A stretch of 64,000 nucleotides of DNA from Brevipalpus yothersi (taxonomy: Eukaryota; Arthropoda; Arachnida; Trombidiformes; Tenuipalpidae): positions 10,629 to 74,628 of the forward strand of contig QZCP01000074.1 of NCBI GenBank assembly GCA_003956705.1, written 5' to 3'. Both the position numbers and the translations under genes were made by a program. The notes beneath the pieces are model-generated. The model was not told the origin of the DNA and did not search any database. It was given only the letters and a program-made list of their open reading frames with translations. Below are positions 1 to 14,137 of the stretch, one piece after another. Position 1 is the stretch's first letter; every line of letters begins with the position of its first letter.

Positions 1-68
<68 letters not shown>
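1..68. repeat. CT microsatellite at window start
   Basis: Uninterrupted CT, continuing past the left edge. Confidence 0.95.
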
Positions 69-71
<3 letters not shown>

Positions 72-691
72 TACCACTTGAGACACTTTTACACTCATTT
101 ACAGATAAAACATGTTGTGTGTGAATGTGTGTATACAGTAGTTCATGATATATATATATAAATAAATTTTTTTCTATCCTTGAACTTCGATTATGATAAT
201 CTAGTCAAGTGAACAGTCATGTTTATCATCATCAAGTTGATCACATATAAGTTGAATTATTTTCGTTTCAGCCCCTACATACACACTGACAGTAAGTGTC
301 TGTGTGTATTTGTGGTGAGCATGATAGATTTCAATATTGTTTTAACCGAAAATTATTAACCATATCAAGTGGGATGTGGACCTCTTTCATGGACACATAT
401 GCGAGTATAGGGAAAAGTGGGAGAGAGATCGAGAGAGGAAGAGAAAGTCAAAACACCAGAATAGCTCTCAACAAAAAAATGTGGCAATATAATCGTATAC
501 AATTGGAAAAGATTTGTTGATTGAATGAATGTATACACACACACACACACAAGCACTCAAGTGGTGGGCGACTTATTTTTATGGTTCCTTCCTCTATCTC
601 TCACACAGACACATTATTCTTGCCCTCCAAAATCATTGAGTTGATTTTTTGATTGCTTCTGAATGGCCAGTATAGTGAGAGAGGAAGATAA

Positions 692-730
<39 letters not shown>

Positions 731-2224
731 ACTTTTACTCTCAAAAAGATGTGATTGAATCAGAATCGCTGATCTATGCATTCGAATGGAAGACCGGGCG
801 ATAATCTAATCAAATTGTGGCCAACACATTTCGGATGGGCGCTGACCAGTATGGTATGTGTATGGTATATAAACGCATAGTAAATGATTACGGAAGTGAT
901 TTGGGCAAAAATTTTTGTGTATATATACGGCCAAAAGGAGAGGGAGAAATGGAGCAATGAATAGGCCAGATCGGGACCCAAAATGTGATCTCAATGGCTA
1001 ACCGAATATTGATATTTGGGTGAATTGGGCGAATCAAGTGATGTGTGCTTGAAAATTTGTCTTCCCTCCTAGCTATGTGTGCACATCTATGTTGAGGAGG
1101 AGAGAGAAGGAAAAGTAGAGTTTGTGTTCGATCATTGAGGGAAAGTGGGATGAGAGGAGAATAAGATGAAAAGATGAGGATGAGAGGGATGCTGATGTTC
1201 TTCATACACACACATTGGCTTTGTTGAAATAAGAGGGAAGAGGGAAAAGATGGAGAGAGAAAAAGAGAAAGAGGATGAAAGAAGAGCGATGAATGGATGA
1301 GGATGCTGAGAGCAATCGATCAATGTTTACTCACAGGAGAGAGAGAAGGCAAGTAAAGAATCGAAGAGAGAGAGAGAGAGAGAGAAAATGAAACAGTTTG
1401 CTAGGCAGCAAAGTTAATCTAAATTAGAGGCGAAAGAATAAAATTGCTATTCTAGAGTGCATTTTGATACGCAAATAGAAGCTACCAGAAAAGGGGAGGA
1501 AAGGGGAGGTAGGGAATAGAAGGAAAACAGAAATTGGTAGCTGATTTTTCTACCATCTCTCTTCCCTATTTCTCTCTCTCTCTCCATGTGTGCACATAGC
1601 CACGCTTACTATTTTTCCATCCATCCTCTTTCCACTGGGATGCTGATATATATTCTCATATGAGAAATTTTTTTGAACCCGATGGCAGAGAGAGAGAGAG
1701 AGAGAGTAGAAGGAAAAGCAAATAACGAATGAGATTGAAGAGAAAAATTTATAGGATGGAAGCAACCAAGTGAGAGTTGATTAATTTGCTTGCTAAAAGA
1801 TTTCAAAATTATTCACAGCCGATGCCTATTTATCTGGAGTAACAGAACTTTTCATTTGAGCCACTATTTCTCACCCACACTTCATACTCTAGCCTCTTGG
1901 CTCATTGGAATAGCGCGCCAAATGAATCGACTGTAAACCCAAACCCGAGAGAGAGAGAAAAGTAAGCAGACTAAGGAATTACTATTGGAGCCCAGAGGAG
2001 GTGGAGGAGGAGGAGGATAGGGGAGAAAGATGAGAGTATTAGTTGTGCCACCTCCGCTGTCAGGCAGGAAGATGAGGATGAGGAGAAAGAGAGGAAGAAA
2101 GAAGGATGAGATCAGGATGAATGATGGGAAGTGGGAAAGAAAAATTGATGTAGGTACAAGCGACGGAGGACTGGCGGCATGCTAAGTAGTGAAGCAAATC
2201 ATAGGGATGGATAAGATGAAATAG

Positions 2225-2256
<32 letters not shown>

Positions 2257-2403
2257 AATGAGTAAGTGAACGAATGTGACTCGATAGAAGATTGGAAGAA
2301 GAAGATGAAGAAAGAAAAATACGGTGAGCAGAAGAGCGCAAAAATGAGTGTGAAAATGAGATTTTATCCTACCAAGAAGAATAGGTTTGGTATATATTTC
2401 TCC

Positions 2404-2404
<1 letters not shown>

Positions 2405-2443
<39 letters not shown>
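2405..2443. repeat. CT microsatellite
   Basis: Pure CT run; a GA run lies 150 bases before it (2229-2257). Confidence 0.9.
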
Positions 2444-2448
<5 letters not shown>

Positions 2449-3943
2449 ATCTTGAGCAATATACCAGCATTTCTCACTCAAACACATTTCTAGGTGATTC
2501 ACTTTCTCTGTATCACTTAATTGCATCACCTCGTGCATTTTCCATCATCCATGCTACACTCTTCCATCATTTATACTTGATGCTCCACTGGAATGTCATC
2601 TTGAATGTCACCATTGCTGAGTTTTTTTCTTTCCTGGCTGGAAAAAAGGGAGAGAAAGAGAGATAGAAAGTATGAAATAAGAAATTGAGCTCAATTCGGA
2701 CAATTTTTTTCGTTTTTCCCCAAATTCTTTGGTCGAAGAATGAGCATGAAAATTTTGATGGATATTGAGCCTATGGAAATGTGAGAAAAAGTAACAGTGT
2801 AAATGGCTGGGCCATGAAGGATGAGAGTGAGAAGAATAAGAAAGAGAGAAAGTTTGTATACACATATAAATATATAGCTTTCAGAAAACAAAATGGATTC
2901 CGTTGAATTTGCAAGTAAACCAAATAAATCATCACAGAGGGCCAAGTTAAACTGGATGAGGTGTTTACAGTGAATTCAAAGAGCCTCGAGAGAAGAGAGA
3001 AGAGAGAGAGAGGAAAAAGAAATACGATCCTAATTTGATTCACTCATCCATAGGTGCATGTAAATTACCGTAGCAAGTTTAAGAGAGAGAGAGAGAGAGA
3101 GCAGTTTTCTTGGTAGAAATTTCGGTGTGTGTATATACGTGCAAGGCAAAAACATAGTAGTAGCAAGCAATCAACATTCCCGCGAAATGAGAAGCAGGTT
3201 GAAATAATAATTCTTGTGAGCAACAGCAGCCACAGCATCTCTTACAGTGTAAAATGGATGAGGAAGAAGGAGCTGAGGGCCTATGGGCGATATCTTTAAA
3301 TCATCTGCGCTTTTAGTTGACACCTACTTAACAGTGTACATGAAAAGCTTGCCATCGGCTTTCTGCTTCTTTTGCCTCTTCTTCTTCTTATTTTTACTTT
3401 TACTTTGAGCGAAACATTTAGCATGAACTAATATTTCATTTTCCATCTCTTTTTTCGGTAGCCCAAGAAGTTTTCCAAAATTTATTAGGACCAACCGTAA
3501 CCCTTTGCACCAACCATAATGCTACACTCTACTGTATACTGGGTCTGTGGAGGGTGAAGAAGAAGTAGAAGAAGTAGAAGAAGCTTGGCCCCTAAAACGA
3601 CCTGACCTGTGGCCGGCCGACAGGCCAGCCACTTCCCTCTTGGCTCTCTGTTTACCAATACGATGGCACATAAATCATAACTAGCACTCATATTCTCGGC
3701 CCACTTTTTGCGTCCCACAGAGCGGGCCATTCATCGCCAGCATCAGCCCATCCACCAATCATAATTCAAGTTAATCGGCCATTTTGTTATGGATTTGGTG
3801 CGCTTAGCTTAGGACCACTAAGCTGGTAAAAAGTTTCAAGATACCAGATAGTAGGCTACTGTAAGATGGGAGAGCAAGAAAAAGTATTTGGACAGTCAAA
3901 AAGTCACTGGGTGCTGTGTAGAGAGAAACCAAAGGCAGAGAGA

Positions 3944-3946
<3 letters not shown>

Positions 3947-4004
<58 letters not shown>
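3947..4004. repeat. GA microsatellite
   Basis: 58 bases, uninterrupted. Confidence 0.95.
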
Positions 4005-4009
<5 letters not shown>

Positions 4010-4984
4010 GTATTCCAGAGGAATAAGATGGAAAGAAAAGATGAAGAAGAGTAAGAAGAAGAGTGAGTGGAATTTATGAAGACGAATGATGCTTGGAGAG
4101 TAGAGAGAGAGAGGAAAAGAGAGAGAAACTCTGTAAAAACGAAGAGAAATTATAGGACATTAGAGGGATACCATTTTTTTCGCAATCCATGCAAGGCAGG
4201 TTCATGAGGACAGACCAGCAAGCTGAAATCATTGCCTTGGGGGTGAAGGAGGTGTTGGTTGTTTCTCTTTTTTTCACTGACTACCTGAGCAACTATAATG
4301 AAGACCTTGATGCAGTCTCGCTTCCTTCATCTTCGTTTCTCTTGCTTGCCGTGGAAAAAATGAGATCGTTTCAAGAAAGAAGAGGAAGCCAAACATTTTC
4401 ATGAACAACTCTCTCTCTCTCACTCTCTCATCAAAACATCATGTTCCCGCTTCACCGTAAGCTAATGAGTTTGCATGTATTTTTTCCACCATCCAGCATA
4501 CAACAGCATACTACAACAGCAACGTGAGCTGAAATGCCTCTCTCTCTCTCTCATTCTCTACCATTTCACTGGTCATCATAGTTGCAAGGGACTGGTCAAT
4601 ATTAAAAAATTTTTCCCGCCCAAATTGACTGAGGAATAATAAGCTCGAAGAGAAGAAGAAGAAGAAGAAGAAAATTGTCTTGAAAATGCCGCGTGAATAG
4701 CCTGAGGGTGTTTCTTTTGAGAAAAGAGAGCGAAAGAGGTCCACTTGCTCGATAATGAGCTTAAAAGGTGATTATCGGGTTGATCATGGAAAAGTATCGA
4801 TTTGGAGGGATAAATGTGAGCACACACCAGCAGTGATCATCCAATACCAAAGAGGGGGTTTTCAGAGTTGATTGTGGATTGAGAGCAATGGAATAGAAAG
4901 AAGAAGATCAGAAGGAATGAGATGAAGAAATTGATCGTGAGATGCTGTGAACAGGGACATTCTGTATTATCCATCGTATCAATT

Positions 4985-4987
<3 letters not shown>

Positions 4988-5027
<40 letters not shown>
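4988..5027. repeat. CT microsatellite
   Basis: 40 bases, uninterrupted. Confidence 0.95.
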
Positions 5028-5030
<3 letters not shown>

Positions 5031-5442
5031 TTAAGTTTCTCATTCGTTCACTCATCCAGAAGAGAGATTTGAAGAAGAAGTAGAATAAATAGAAGAAACC
5101 AGAACTGTTAAATCTTGAGAAGCCTCTTAAATTCGTCTGACCAATGATGAGCTACATTTTCTTTCCCTGAAAACATTGTTCAAATTTTCTCACATTGGCT
5201 TGAATTTTTTTCTCTCTCTTCTCCTTCTCCTCTATCTGAAGTCAACCTAGGGACTCGCTTTTCACCTTATTCTTCATATTCTCTCTCTCTCTCACTCCTC
5301 AATTTTAGCCCTCTTTTTCTCTTGTAACCACTACGGCCATGGCCTATCCTGGATTTTCTTTTTGCTTCTCTCTCTCTCTCCCATTTCTTTTGGGTCCATG
5401 TGAATGCCTCCTCCTTTTCCTGAACTAAGATGTTGCCACTAT

Positions 5443-5445
<3 letters not shown>

Positions 5446-5526
<81 letters not shown>

Positions 5527-5532
5527 TTCTTT
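5446..5532. repeat. Long CT microsatellite and TC-rich region
   Basis: CT run passing into CTTT variants. It opens a TC-rich low-complexity region up to about 6110 that also has a CT run at 5748-5779. Confidence 0.95.
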
Positions 5533-5744
5533 CTTCTTATACTATGGCCACATCTTTCGTTCTCTGTTGTGTTGGACAGTTTGGATTTAGAGTAGCTTGG
5601 TGAACACAGCCAGCGAAAAGAGGAGAGCAAACACTGTATAGTCATCAATCTCATGTGATAAATAATGCCTCCACTTCTGGTGACGCAAGCCTCTTTTCTC
5701 AGCATCTCTCTCTTCCTCTCTTTCCTATCGTTCTTTTTCTCTTC

Positions 5745-5782
<38 letters not shown>

Positions 5783-6915
5783 CAATCTCCATCTTATTTT
5801 CCATTGCCGATCCTCTTTCTCATCATCAGAGGCCTTCCTTTGAACTTTTCTCTTTCTCTTTTCTTTCTAGCAAACACTCTTTGCTTCTCTTGCTTCCTAC
5901 TGATCTCATTCATCATCGCTTCTTTTCCCATCCCAACTTTGTTCATCCTCCATCTCCGCATCCATCTTTATCATCCTTACTCTTTCCTTTGGCGCCTTTT
6001 TGCTTTCCTCTTATTCTATCTTTTTCTCTTTCTATCTCTCTCTTATTTCCATTCTTTCCTTTTTGCTTTTCCTCTTCTTCTTCTTCTTCTTCTTTTCCCA
6101 ACAAACTTATATAACATCGCCAATAGGGTATCCCATTACTTATATATACTTTGGCAAAGTGGATAGATAGAGAAAGTAAAAAAGCACAGAACATCGGAAA
6201 AAAAGGAACCAAAATTCATACATATATGCATGGAAGTATAGGCATAGGAAAAGGGAGAGAGAGAGAGAGAGAGAGAGAGGGTGACAGAGTATGAGAAAAA
6301 GATAGATAGATGGCTAGAAAGTAAGAATGCAGGGGATATAAAAAAACAAATAACATGAACCATTCCGTGAATCAAAATATTATGAGTGATGATATAGTTT
6401 GATTCGCAAAATTTTCTTCTGTCACGCAAACAGGACATCTTGATGAATATATGTACTCTCAAAAAATGAAGAGTTTCTTCGTTTATGACCAAACAATCAG
6501 GCCTCTTTGATGAAGTGGACAATCAATGGTCCTGTTCCATGAATGGTCCCAAAAAGTGTGGGATAGATTTATGTTCTTTTTCTCTCTCTCTCTCTCTTTC
6601 TCTCTCTTGTGTTCTTCCCTCTTTTTGTGGTTAGGTCAAAACCTTAAAATGAGCTACAAATCGTGGGACAGTAAAAGCGGAATGGCCTGTCTTTTTTTGG
6701 TGAATGTGTAAAACACATTTTGTGTCCTCACAGCATGTCATTTGTAGACCTCACCTAAAAGTATGGACCAACTTTGACCTCTACAATCAGTCGATAGAGG
6801 TCAGCAAGCCCCGAACAGAGGTCCAAAAATTTTCTTGGCCTTTTCCGATGAATGTTTGAGAATAGAGGAATAACTTTTGCAGAATTTATTGCAAAGCTCA
6901 TTATGTGAAGGTTAC

Positions 6916-6928
6916 TGCCATCTATCCG
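6916..6928 (+). promoter_or_regulatory. Weak CTCF-like site
   Basis: TGCCATCTATCCG shares the TGCCATCTA core with the other sites, but its 3' half departs from the YGCCMYCTRSTGG form of the CTCF motif. Confidence 0.25.
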
Positions 6929-8926
6929 ATAGATGATGCATTTTGGTTTCTTGAAAAATGTTGATTTTTCCCGAAACAGCCACAATTTTTAAATAATTTT
7001 ACTCAGGATCTTTCATAAATTTTATCTAAAATCTGTGATACATGGACAAAGAGGATGGAAGGAAGAAATTTTCCAAATTTTCTTCTGAATCAATCGAAGC
7101 CAAGCAATTTTATCAATTCAAGACTATCGGCCTCTCATTTTAGTTGAGACTCTTCATGATTTTGCAATGATCTAAATTATTTTGAGTTCGTTTTAAGATC
7201 ATGCTTCCAATCATCGACCTCAGTGGAAGAATTCCGTAAATCAAACAGTCTAATGATTTTTTGAATTGATCGATTGTCTTCTCAAAAATAAGTATGATCT
7301 TCGATTGGGAGAAAATAACGGATATCATTGCTCGAATGTATCTGATGGTATTGACTTGATCTGGTGAGTGTGTAGCGAATGGATGGACTAGATTTTGAAC
7401 CCAAGTTTCAACTGTTCGGAATGTTTTAGCAATCAGGGCTCAAAATAAAACCGAAAATAGCTGATCAGTTGATGAACTATTTTCTTTAGATCATCAAGCT
7501 CGAAAAATTGAGAGGATCTTCAATCGAGTTAGTTTCAAATGAATTCTCAAGAAGGTAGAATATCACTTTATCAGGCTTTGCATAATAGTTGATAAATGAG
7601 TTGCTAGTGGATTCTTGATTTGAAATTAAAATTCAGTGAATCAAAAGAAAATATCGAAAGAACAAACGCAAAACTGGAGAGTCTTCAAAGCTTGATTGGA
7701 AACTCGAAATTTATTAGCCATCATTCTCAGTATAATTCGCTTTTCATGATTCTTTGAGGCACATTAGAGTTCATACTCGTTGAAGACCCGATTTACAATT
7801 GTTAATAATTATCACTTCCAATTTAGTTACAACGTATTTGGAACTGTTGCAGTCATTGCACCCAAAATTTTTACTGAAAATTTCTAGGACTATTCTTTTA
7901 AAAACATATACCTTTGATAGCCTCACATACTAGAAATTATTCCTCGAACAAATTGTAGGGAGTTTAGTGTAGTATAGTGCTTGGCAAGTTCTTTCCTTAT
8001 GATATTGATTCTATTCAAGATATTTCTTCCAAGAATTATAATATACTTGGATCCAAAAATCATATATATCACTAGCTTAATGCTATGTCTCACCTGGTTA
8101 CACATGACTATGTGAGTACTTTGATCATCAATTTGATTACTCCAGTCATGAAAAAGCGTCCTACTAAAGTATAACTTGATCATAAAACTTTGAAAAACGT
8201 GAGAAATTACGATTTGGAGAACATTTCCAATCTCTTATCTGAGCAATGATCGAAGTTTCTTAGGATAAACAATTTATATCCAAAGTGATTCTCTTTCTAA
8301 TTAGAAGCAGATATAATCTCTTGCTTTTGGTGAGTTTTAAGTAGTACATTGTATTTAAGTGATGAGTTGGCTTGATCTCGAAAAGCATGAAAAGTGAAAA
8401 GTCAGTCTAAGGGGGGTAGAGAATGGAATCAGAATGATTTCCGATCGGCATAGCTTCTGTATTTCAACTATTTAGTCAGATAGGAGAGTTCATCTTGATC
8501 AGCTTACTGAAATTCTCTTGAAATGTAATCGATGAAAAAATTGGTGTGTAAAATGAAATGAAATCATATTCTGAGAAATATGAACAAACGAAAAAAAAAT
8601 TCGAGAGCCAGATTTGGCTGTTCTCGGGAAATAAAGCTCCATGATACTGAATACAGGAATCTCATGCATCTAGAAAACCATGATAGCTCGATAGAAACTC
8701 AAAAAAGGATGAAAAAAAAATCGATTTTCGACATCATTCTCCTCCCTTCTCGGACGAAAAAGTTCATCCATCCCATTCTCAATGGACAAGATAAATCCTC
8801 GAAGCTTCAATCATCCCACACGCATACCCTTGGAACATGAGTCAGAAATCATTTCGACAAGAGGTCAGATATTCTGACAAGCAAGAATACTTTTTTTCGG
8901 GTATCGCTAATGGCCACGGAGTCTGC

Positions 8927-8939
8927 TGCCATCTATTGA
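8927..8939 (+). promoter_or_regulatory. CTCF-like site
   Basis: TGCCATCTATTGA fits the CTCF core with mismatches in the 3' half. The 14 bases from 8921 (GTCTGCTGCCATCT) recur exactly at 16105. Confidence 0.35.
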
Positions 8940-9578
8940 TTTTACTAATAGGTTTTTACCGTTTTTCTGGTTTTCGAAACAATTTTTGAAACTTTTAATC
9001 ATGATCAGAAAGAAGTAGATCAGATAATTCTGATTCACTGGTTTCAGAAGTGTGGTCATATCTGTAGTCAGAGTGAGAGTTGTTCACTGAATAATTTTAC
9101 GAATCTTATCAGAAAGTCAATCCCAAAACGATTTGATACCAGCGTATGTGTGTGAAGTCTATTTCCTGTGACCACGTTTAATGGCAATTATTTTTGTAAC
9201 TTCATGGCCATTCCTATGGATAAAAGCCATAGGATCAGTTAGATAAATTGTCCATTGAATAAGTACCATATCAATCTTACCTATACAGCCTAGGCCTAAC
9301 TACCGATTGTATTTGATTGTTTTGCCTCTTCTTGGATGATTGCTACTGGTACATTACAAAGTGGCAGAAGTTTTGTCCAAAAAGTTTTCCCATGAGTTTG
9401 TGTGTATGTGCATGTGGAAAGTGAAATATTTGATTCATTTGACATTCCTATTTAATTCGTATTTTCCGCATGAATTATGCCATTCCATCGATATATTTTC
9501 GCATAGTCTAGGACTATGAAGTGAATATTGTCTCATTATCATTCACCAAGTTCATACAATGTGGCGTATAAGAGTGGA

Positions 9579-9588
<10 letters not shown>

Positions 9589-9619
<31 letters not shown>
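9589..9619. repeat. GA microsatellite
   Basis: Marks the right edge of the tract-poor island. Confidence 0.9.
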
Positions 9620-9622
<3 letters not shown>

Positions 9623-10776
9623 TGATCTTGGATGCGGGAATATTCTAATTGAACGCACTTTCAGATGGGATAAAGCAATTTTGTGCCGCTGTTGTTGTTT
9701 CCAAACATTCACATACACATATTGTAGAAAGTGCTCACAAAACTCTCAAGTGATGGAAGTAAAGAGTGAGAGAGAAAGGGGAGGAGAAGGAGGTAAACTC
9801 TCAAGTACAAGAGCTGATGCAATGGGTGCTGTAGATGCTGTGGATGCTGTGGATGGTGATTCTATGGATGCTGTGTGTGAAGAGCAACCAAAAGGAAGGC
9901 AAGCAAAGCGAACGCCTCGAAGCAATCGATCTTTGGTTTTATAGATCAAATTCCTGGTTCTACTTGCCAGTGATGCTGCAAGATTCCAAACAGAGGAACA
10001 AGAGAGATGAGAGTAAAGTACAGAAGAGAAGAGAAGAAGAGAAGAGAAATTTGTGATGCTGGTGATGCAGATGCGCTTTCATCCGCATCTTTTCGCATCC
10101 GTTTTATCCTCATCCTTTTCAACCAGCCTGCACACTCATTCTCATTATCATTCTCACCCATTGTGATTGGATCTGACCTAGTGTATTGCCTCTACATTCT
10201 CCTAATTAATCATGGAGTTCAGTTTCAAGAGCTGATTTCTTATCTCCTTCCTCTCTTCATTTAGATCATTTCGAATTTCCTCTTCTATTCTCTTTTCTTA
10301 ATTTGTTTAGAAACTTTCCAAGATCCTAAATTCGGTAGAAGAATTTTTCACTACGAAATTGCTCTCAAACTTGATTAGATTCTTTTTTTCTCTTCAGCAA
10401 AATGTCTCAAAAGCTTATCCACAATCATTGGAGGAGATTATTCAATCATACACATCTCGCCTAGATGTAAAATGAGATCCTACTCAGTTATGCATAAACT
10501 CATTCCAGTTCATTTCGTTTTCTCTTCCTCTTCTTCTTCTTTTTCTTCTTCTCCTCTGTGCAATACAGGTCTCAATTGAAGTTCCGAAAAGGTGAATCTA
10601 CAAATTAGTGAGTAGATTTCCCATGATGAAGGTATACACAAACATACACACAAGTGAACCAGAAGATGAGATAGGAAAATAGAGCGAGAAATGCACACAC
10701 ACACAACGAAGCAGTAGCAAAAGCAGAAGCCTAGAAAATAACATGAGAGCGAATGAAAGATGAGATAGAAAGAATC

Positions 10777-10779
<3 letters not shown>

Positions 10780-10831
<52 letters not shown>
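10780..10831. repeat. GA microsatellite
   Basis: 52 bases, followed by ATGAG repeats to about 10860. Confidence 0.95.
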
Positions 10832-10834
<3 letters not shown>

Positions 10835-10977
10835 GATAAAATGAGATGAGATGAGATGGAAAAAGAAGAAGAAGAAGAGGAGAGGAAGAGAGAGAAGATG
10901 AAGGTGCGCCTATGGACGATGTGAAGCTGATGCAAGTTTATCAACGTCAAGGAACGGGATTAAGTTACCAGCGAGGG

Positions 10978-11146
10978 NNNNNNNNNNNNNNNNNNNNNNN
11001 NNNNNNNNNNNNNNNNNNNNNNNNNNNNNNNNNNNNNNNNNNNNNNNNNNNNNNNNNNNNNNNNNNNNNNNNNNNNNNNNNNNNNNNNNNNNNNNNNNNN
11101 NNNNNNNNNNNNNNNNNNNNNNNNNNNNNNNNNNNNNNNNNNNNNN
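10978..11146. other. Assembly gap (169 N)
   Basis: A run of undetermined bases between complex sequences. At 169 bases it is slightly shorter than a full 180-base homeobox, and its flanks show no homeobox similarity, so it is unlikely to hide the missing Antp exon. Confidence 0.99.
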
Positions 11147-12105
11147 GAAGGAAAGTAATTCACGAAAACACATTAGATTGCTTTAAATCCCGAAGGAAAT
11201 GATGGGCCAACTCTTTCACTGCGTTTCCTTTTCCTCTTATTATTTTGGCTTTATTTCTCTTTTCATCCTCTATCTCTTTTCGCTTGCATAGCCACATCGC
11301 CTCAGCATCCTTATTTTCATCTCTCTCTTTCTTTCTCTTTCCTCCTCGTAGATCTCATCATCTTTCCGGGCTTTCGCTTTTCTTTTTTGCTCTCTTCTCA
11401 GCATCCAATCGAATTGCACTTTCATCCACCGCATCCTTTTTCATTCCTCTCTCTCTCTCTCTCTCTTTCTCTCTTTTCCTGCCTTCCATCAAAATAATTC
11501 CTTTCACTTTCCCTTCCTCTCTCTCTCTCTTTTCTTGTTATATATATTCTGCTTGCTTTTCTCCACTCGCCCATTCATTTTCTTTCTTCCACCATGTTTC
11601 TTCTTTTTTTCCAATTCTTTGAACGCTTCTGCAGATAAATTATCCTATAGGCACCAATAGTATTTCATTCAGAATTCTTTATTCATTCGGCGGAGTGAAA
11701 GCGTTTTTCCTTCCAACCACTTACTTTCTTCCAATTTCATTCTCTCTTTTTTTTCCGTCATCATTTCTCTTATTTTATCCACTTTCTCTTTCACATACAC
11801 AAACCGACAGCATCAACTGGAATGAAACGACTCCGGTGTTTCCATTTCATCCCCATGAAACTTTTCTCTCTCTCTCCATCTTTCTCATTCTGCCAGTTTC
11901 TTCTCTATTCAACTCACAAAGGAACGATTCCAGAATGCTCCACCATCCATCTAGCCGGTGTTCATTTTCGATATATGTTCAACCTCGGATAGAAATCGAT
12001 TTTTCATTACCAAACTCTGCTTCACATTCTCTCTGGCAAAACTCATTTTCTTTCTTCTCGAACCAATTATTTTTACAGTTAGATTCATTGCCTACATTGC
12101 CTACG

Positions 12106-12118
12106 CGCCATCTGGTGA
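12106..12118 (+). promoter_or_regulatory. Strong CTCF-like site
   Basis: CGCCATCTGGTGA, preceded by CG, gives GCGCCATCTGGTG, the reverse complement of the insect CTCF core AGATGGCGC in an extended match. One position differs from the 13-base consensus. Pho/YY1 also recognises GCCAT, so the binding factor is inferred. Confidence 0.5.
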
Positions 12119-12512
12119 TCTTTGTACTGTTGCCGCTGCTGCTGATGGAATGTTACTGGAAATTCTGTGTGTTTCACCTCTGGACATCGATAATGGCCAA
12201 AGTTCATTCAAAATATCCATTTCATGAGAAAACACTGGAAGCTGGAGAGAAGAGAACAGAAAGAGAGAAAGAGAGAAAATGGAAAACGATTTCTTCCCTA
12301 TATATACATGAACAGGCACATACGCAGGCATTGCTTCTGTTCAACCTGTATTTTATCATGGGAACTTTCCTCCCTCAGTTCTGGTCTGCACAAGTTCTTA
12401 TTCTTTCTTGATATATTTTCTCTATTTTCTCAAAATATACTAGAGAAAGAAAATCTATGATATTGCATCGGGCGTGATCTTGCAATCGATTTTGAAATTT
12501 ATTTTCTCAATT

Positions 12513-12518
<6 letters not shown>

Positions 12519-12561
<43 letters not shown>

Positions 12562-12572
12562 CTCTCTCTCTC
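12519..12572. repeat. CT microsatellite
   Basis: One interruption (CG) near 12558. Confidence 0.95.
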
Positions 12573-13043
12573 AACCAATATGTGATCTATTTATCTCATC
12601 TCAGGTTACTTTGGGCAAACATTGATCAACAATCTTTCATTGTAATTTTTTGCTCTCCTACTATTCAGATGCACACACACTAACTCACATCTATTTATTA
12701 TCTATAAAAATTTTCACCATCAGCTGGTATCACTTTACAGCCAACATTTCCTTATTCCATCCATTCTTATGTATTCCTCCTACTCATCTTCTTTTGTTTT
12801 CTCTTTCTCTCTCTCTTCAGCATTAATGGGTATAGCCCTATAGGATGGAGAAAATTCTGAGCCAAGCTGCTCTTCTGGAAGCTGTTCTTCCATTCTACTC
12901 TCGATATTTTATCATCATTCACCTCTATTATGGTTCCACTGGAAAAGATTACCAACAACAGCTACACCAAGTGCTCATAATTCAAAGTGATGATTTTCAC
13001 AAGCTTCTTTTCATCTTGATCACGATCAACCAGACTCAGCATC

Positions 13044-13046
<3 letters not shown>

Positions 13047-13113
<67 letters not shown>
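13047..13113. repeat. CT microsatellite
   Basis: 67 bases, uninterrupted. Confidence 0.95.
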
Positions 13114-13117
<4 letters not shown>

Positions 13118-13777
13118 CACCCATACACACAAGCAGACACTTCTGTTGGCTCATCTTTTCCTATTCCTGTTCCCTTCCTTATTCTATCTTATACAGGGAA
13201 TACATTTTCATTTTCTCTCTTTCCATCTCTCTTCGTTTCCACCGGAATTATGAAGCATTGTTTCTCAACACCAAGGAAGCAACTTAGAAAGCGGATGGAA
13301 TATATGAACATTTATCTGTCTTACTTTCGCACTGGACCACACACACACACCCAAAATCTAACTATTACAACACTTGGACAATGAATGGAGGGAATCTTTT
13401 GGAAGGCGAAAAATATGAGAATCATTTTATCATCAGATATGAAGAAAGCGAAAGAGAAAGTGGAAGTGAAAGTGAGGTATAAAGGAAAAACGTAACGACG
13501 ATAAAGTGGAACCCAAAAGTGGACAACATTTTCATTGGTGTTCCTTCAATCGGAAACTCAACATATCATTGAAGTCTCATACAGTTTGCGTGTTTCATTC
13601 ATTTCTATACAGACATTGGACATTGGACATTTTTCTCTTTCTCTCTCTCTCTCTCTCCTTTCTTCTCATTCCATGGCATGCACATTCTCATTTCATTTGG
13701 GAATATATATATCTGGAAAATTTTCTCCTTTGCTCATGAGATTTGAGTGGAATACCAAGTGAATAGAGAACACATAG

Positions 13778-13782
<5 letters not shown>

Positions 13783-13835
<53 letters not shown>
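13783..13835. repeat. GA microsatellite
   Basis: 53 bases, uninterrupted. Confidence 0.95.
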
Positions 13836-13838
<3 letters not shown>

Positions 13839-14074
13839 CTATACGACTGGAAAGTGCCAAAAAGGAAAGAAAATACTAGATGAAAGACAAAAACGAATTG
13901 TTCAGGCGGTAATCATTTTTCCTGGCGGAACCAAGAAAAGAGAGAGAATAGAGAAAATTGAGTGTATATAGTATGGAAGAAACTGAATCCATCGGCATTC
14001 ATCAACATTATTGGAGTCCAAACTGTAAGACAACAAAATGGCTACTGCTGTTTCTATTCCTCATCGGATGTAGG

Positions 14075-14080
<6 letters not shown>

Positions 14081-14132
<52 letters not shown>
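14081..14132. repeat. GA microsatellite
   Basis: 52 bases, 250 bases from the previous tract and in the same orientation. Confidence 0.95.

Positions 14133-14137
<5 letters not shown>

Larger units (their letters stand above)
6600..9580. other. Microsatellite-poor AT-rich island in the Antp intron
   Basis: About 3 kb without GA/CT tracts, in contrast to the DNA on both sides. No gene is recognised. It holds two CTCF-like motifs (6916 and 8927). It could be ordinary unique sequence or a block kept free of repeats by regulatory constraint. Confidence 0.5.

Noticed and set aside
5665..6114. 149-codon plus-strand open frame rich in Ser, Leu and Phe
   Set aside because: Produced by a TC-rich tract that avoids stops; overlapping frames look alike and no domain is present.
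8580..8840. 86-codon ATG frame in the tract-poor island
   Set aside because: No similarity recognised and composition like the surrounding non-coding DNA.
10978..11146. Possibility that the N gap hides the Antp homeobox
   Set aside because: The gap is shorter than a homeobox and its flanks do not resemble homeobox-exon edges.
11695..12411. 238-codon plus-strand open frame
   Set aside because: No ATG at its start, pyrimidine-biased sequence, no domain, and it contains a CTCF-like motif; treated as chance.
13047..14132. Regular repeats as a CRISPR or satellite array
   Set aside because: These are simple GA/CT microsatellites without unit-plus-spacer structure, in a eukaryotic genome.
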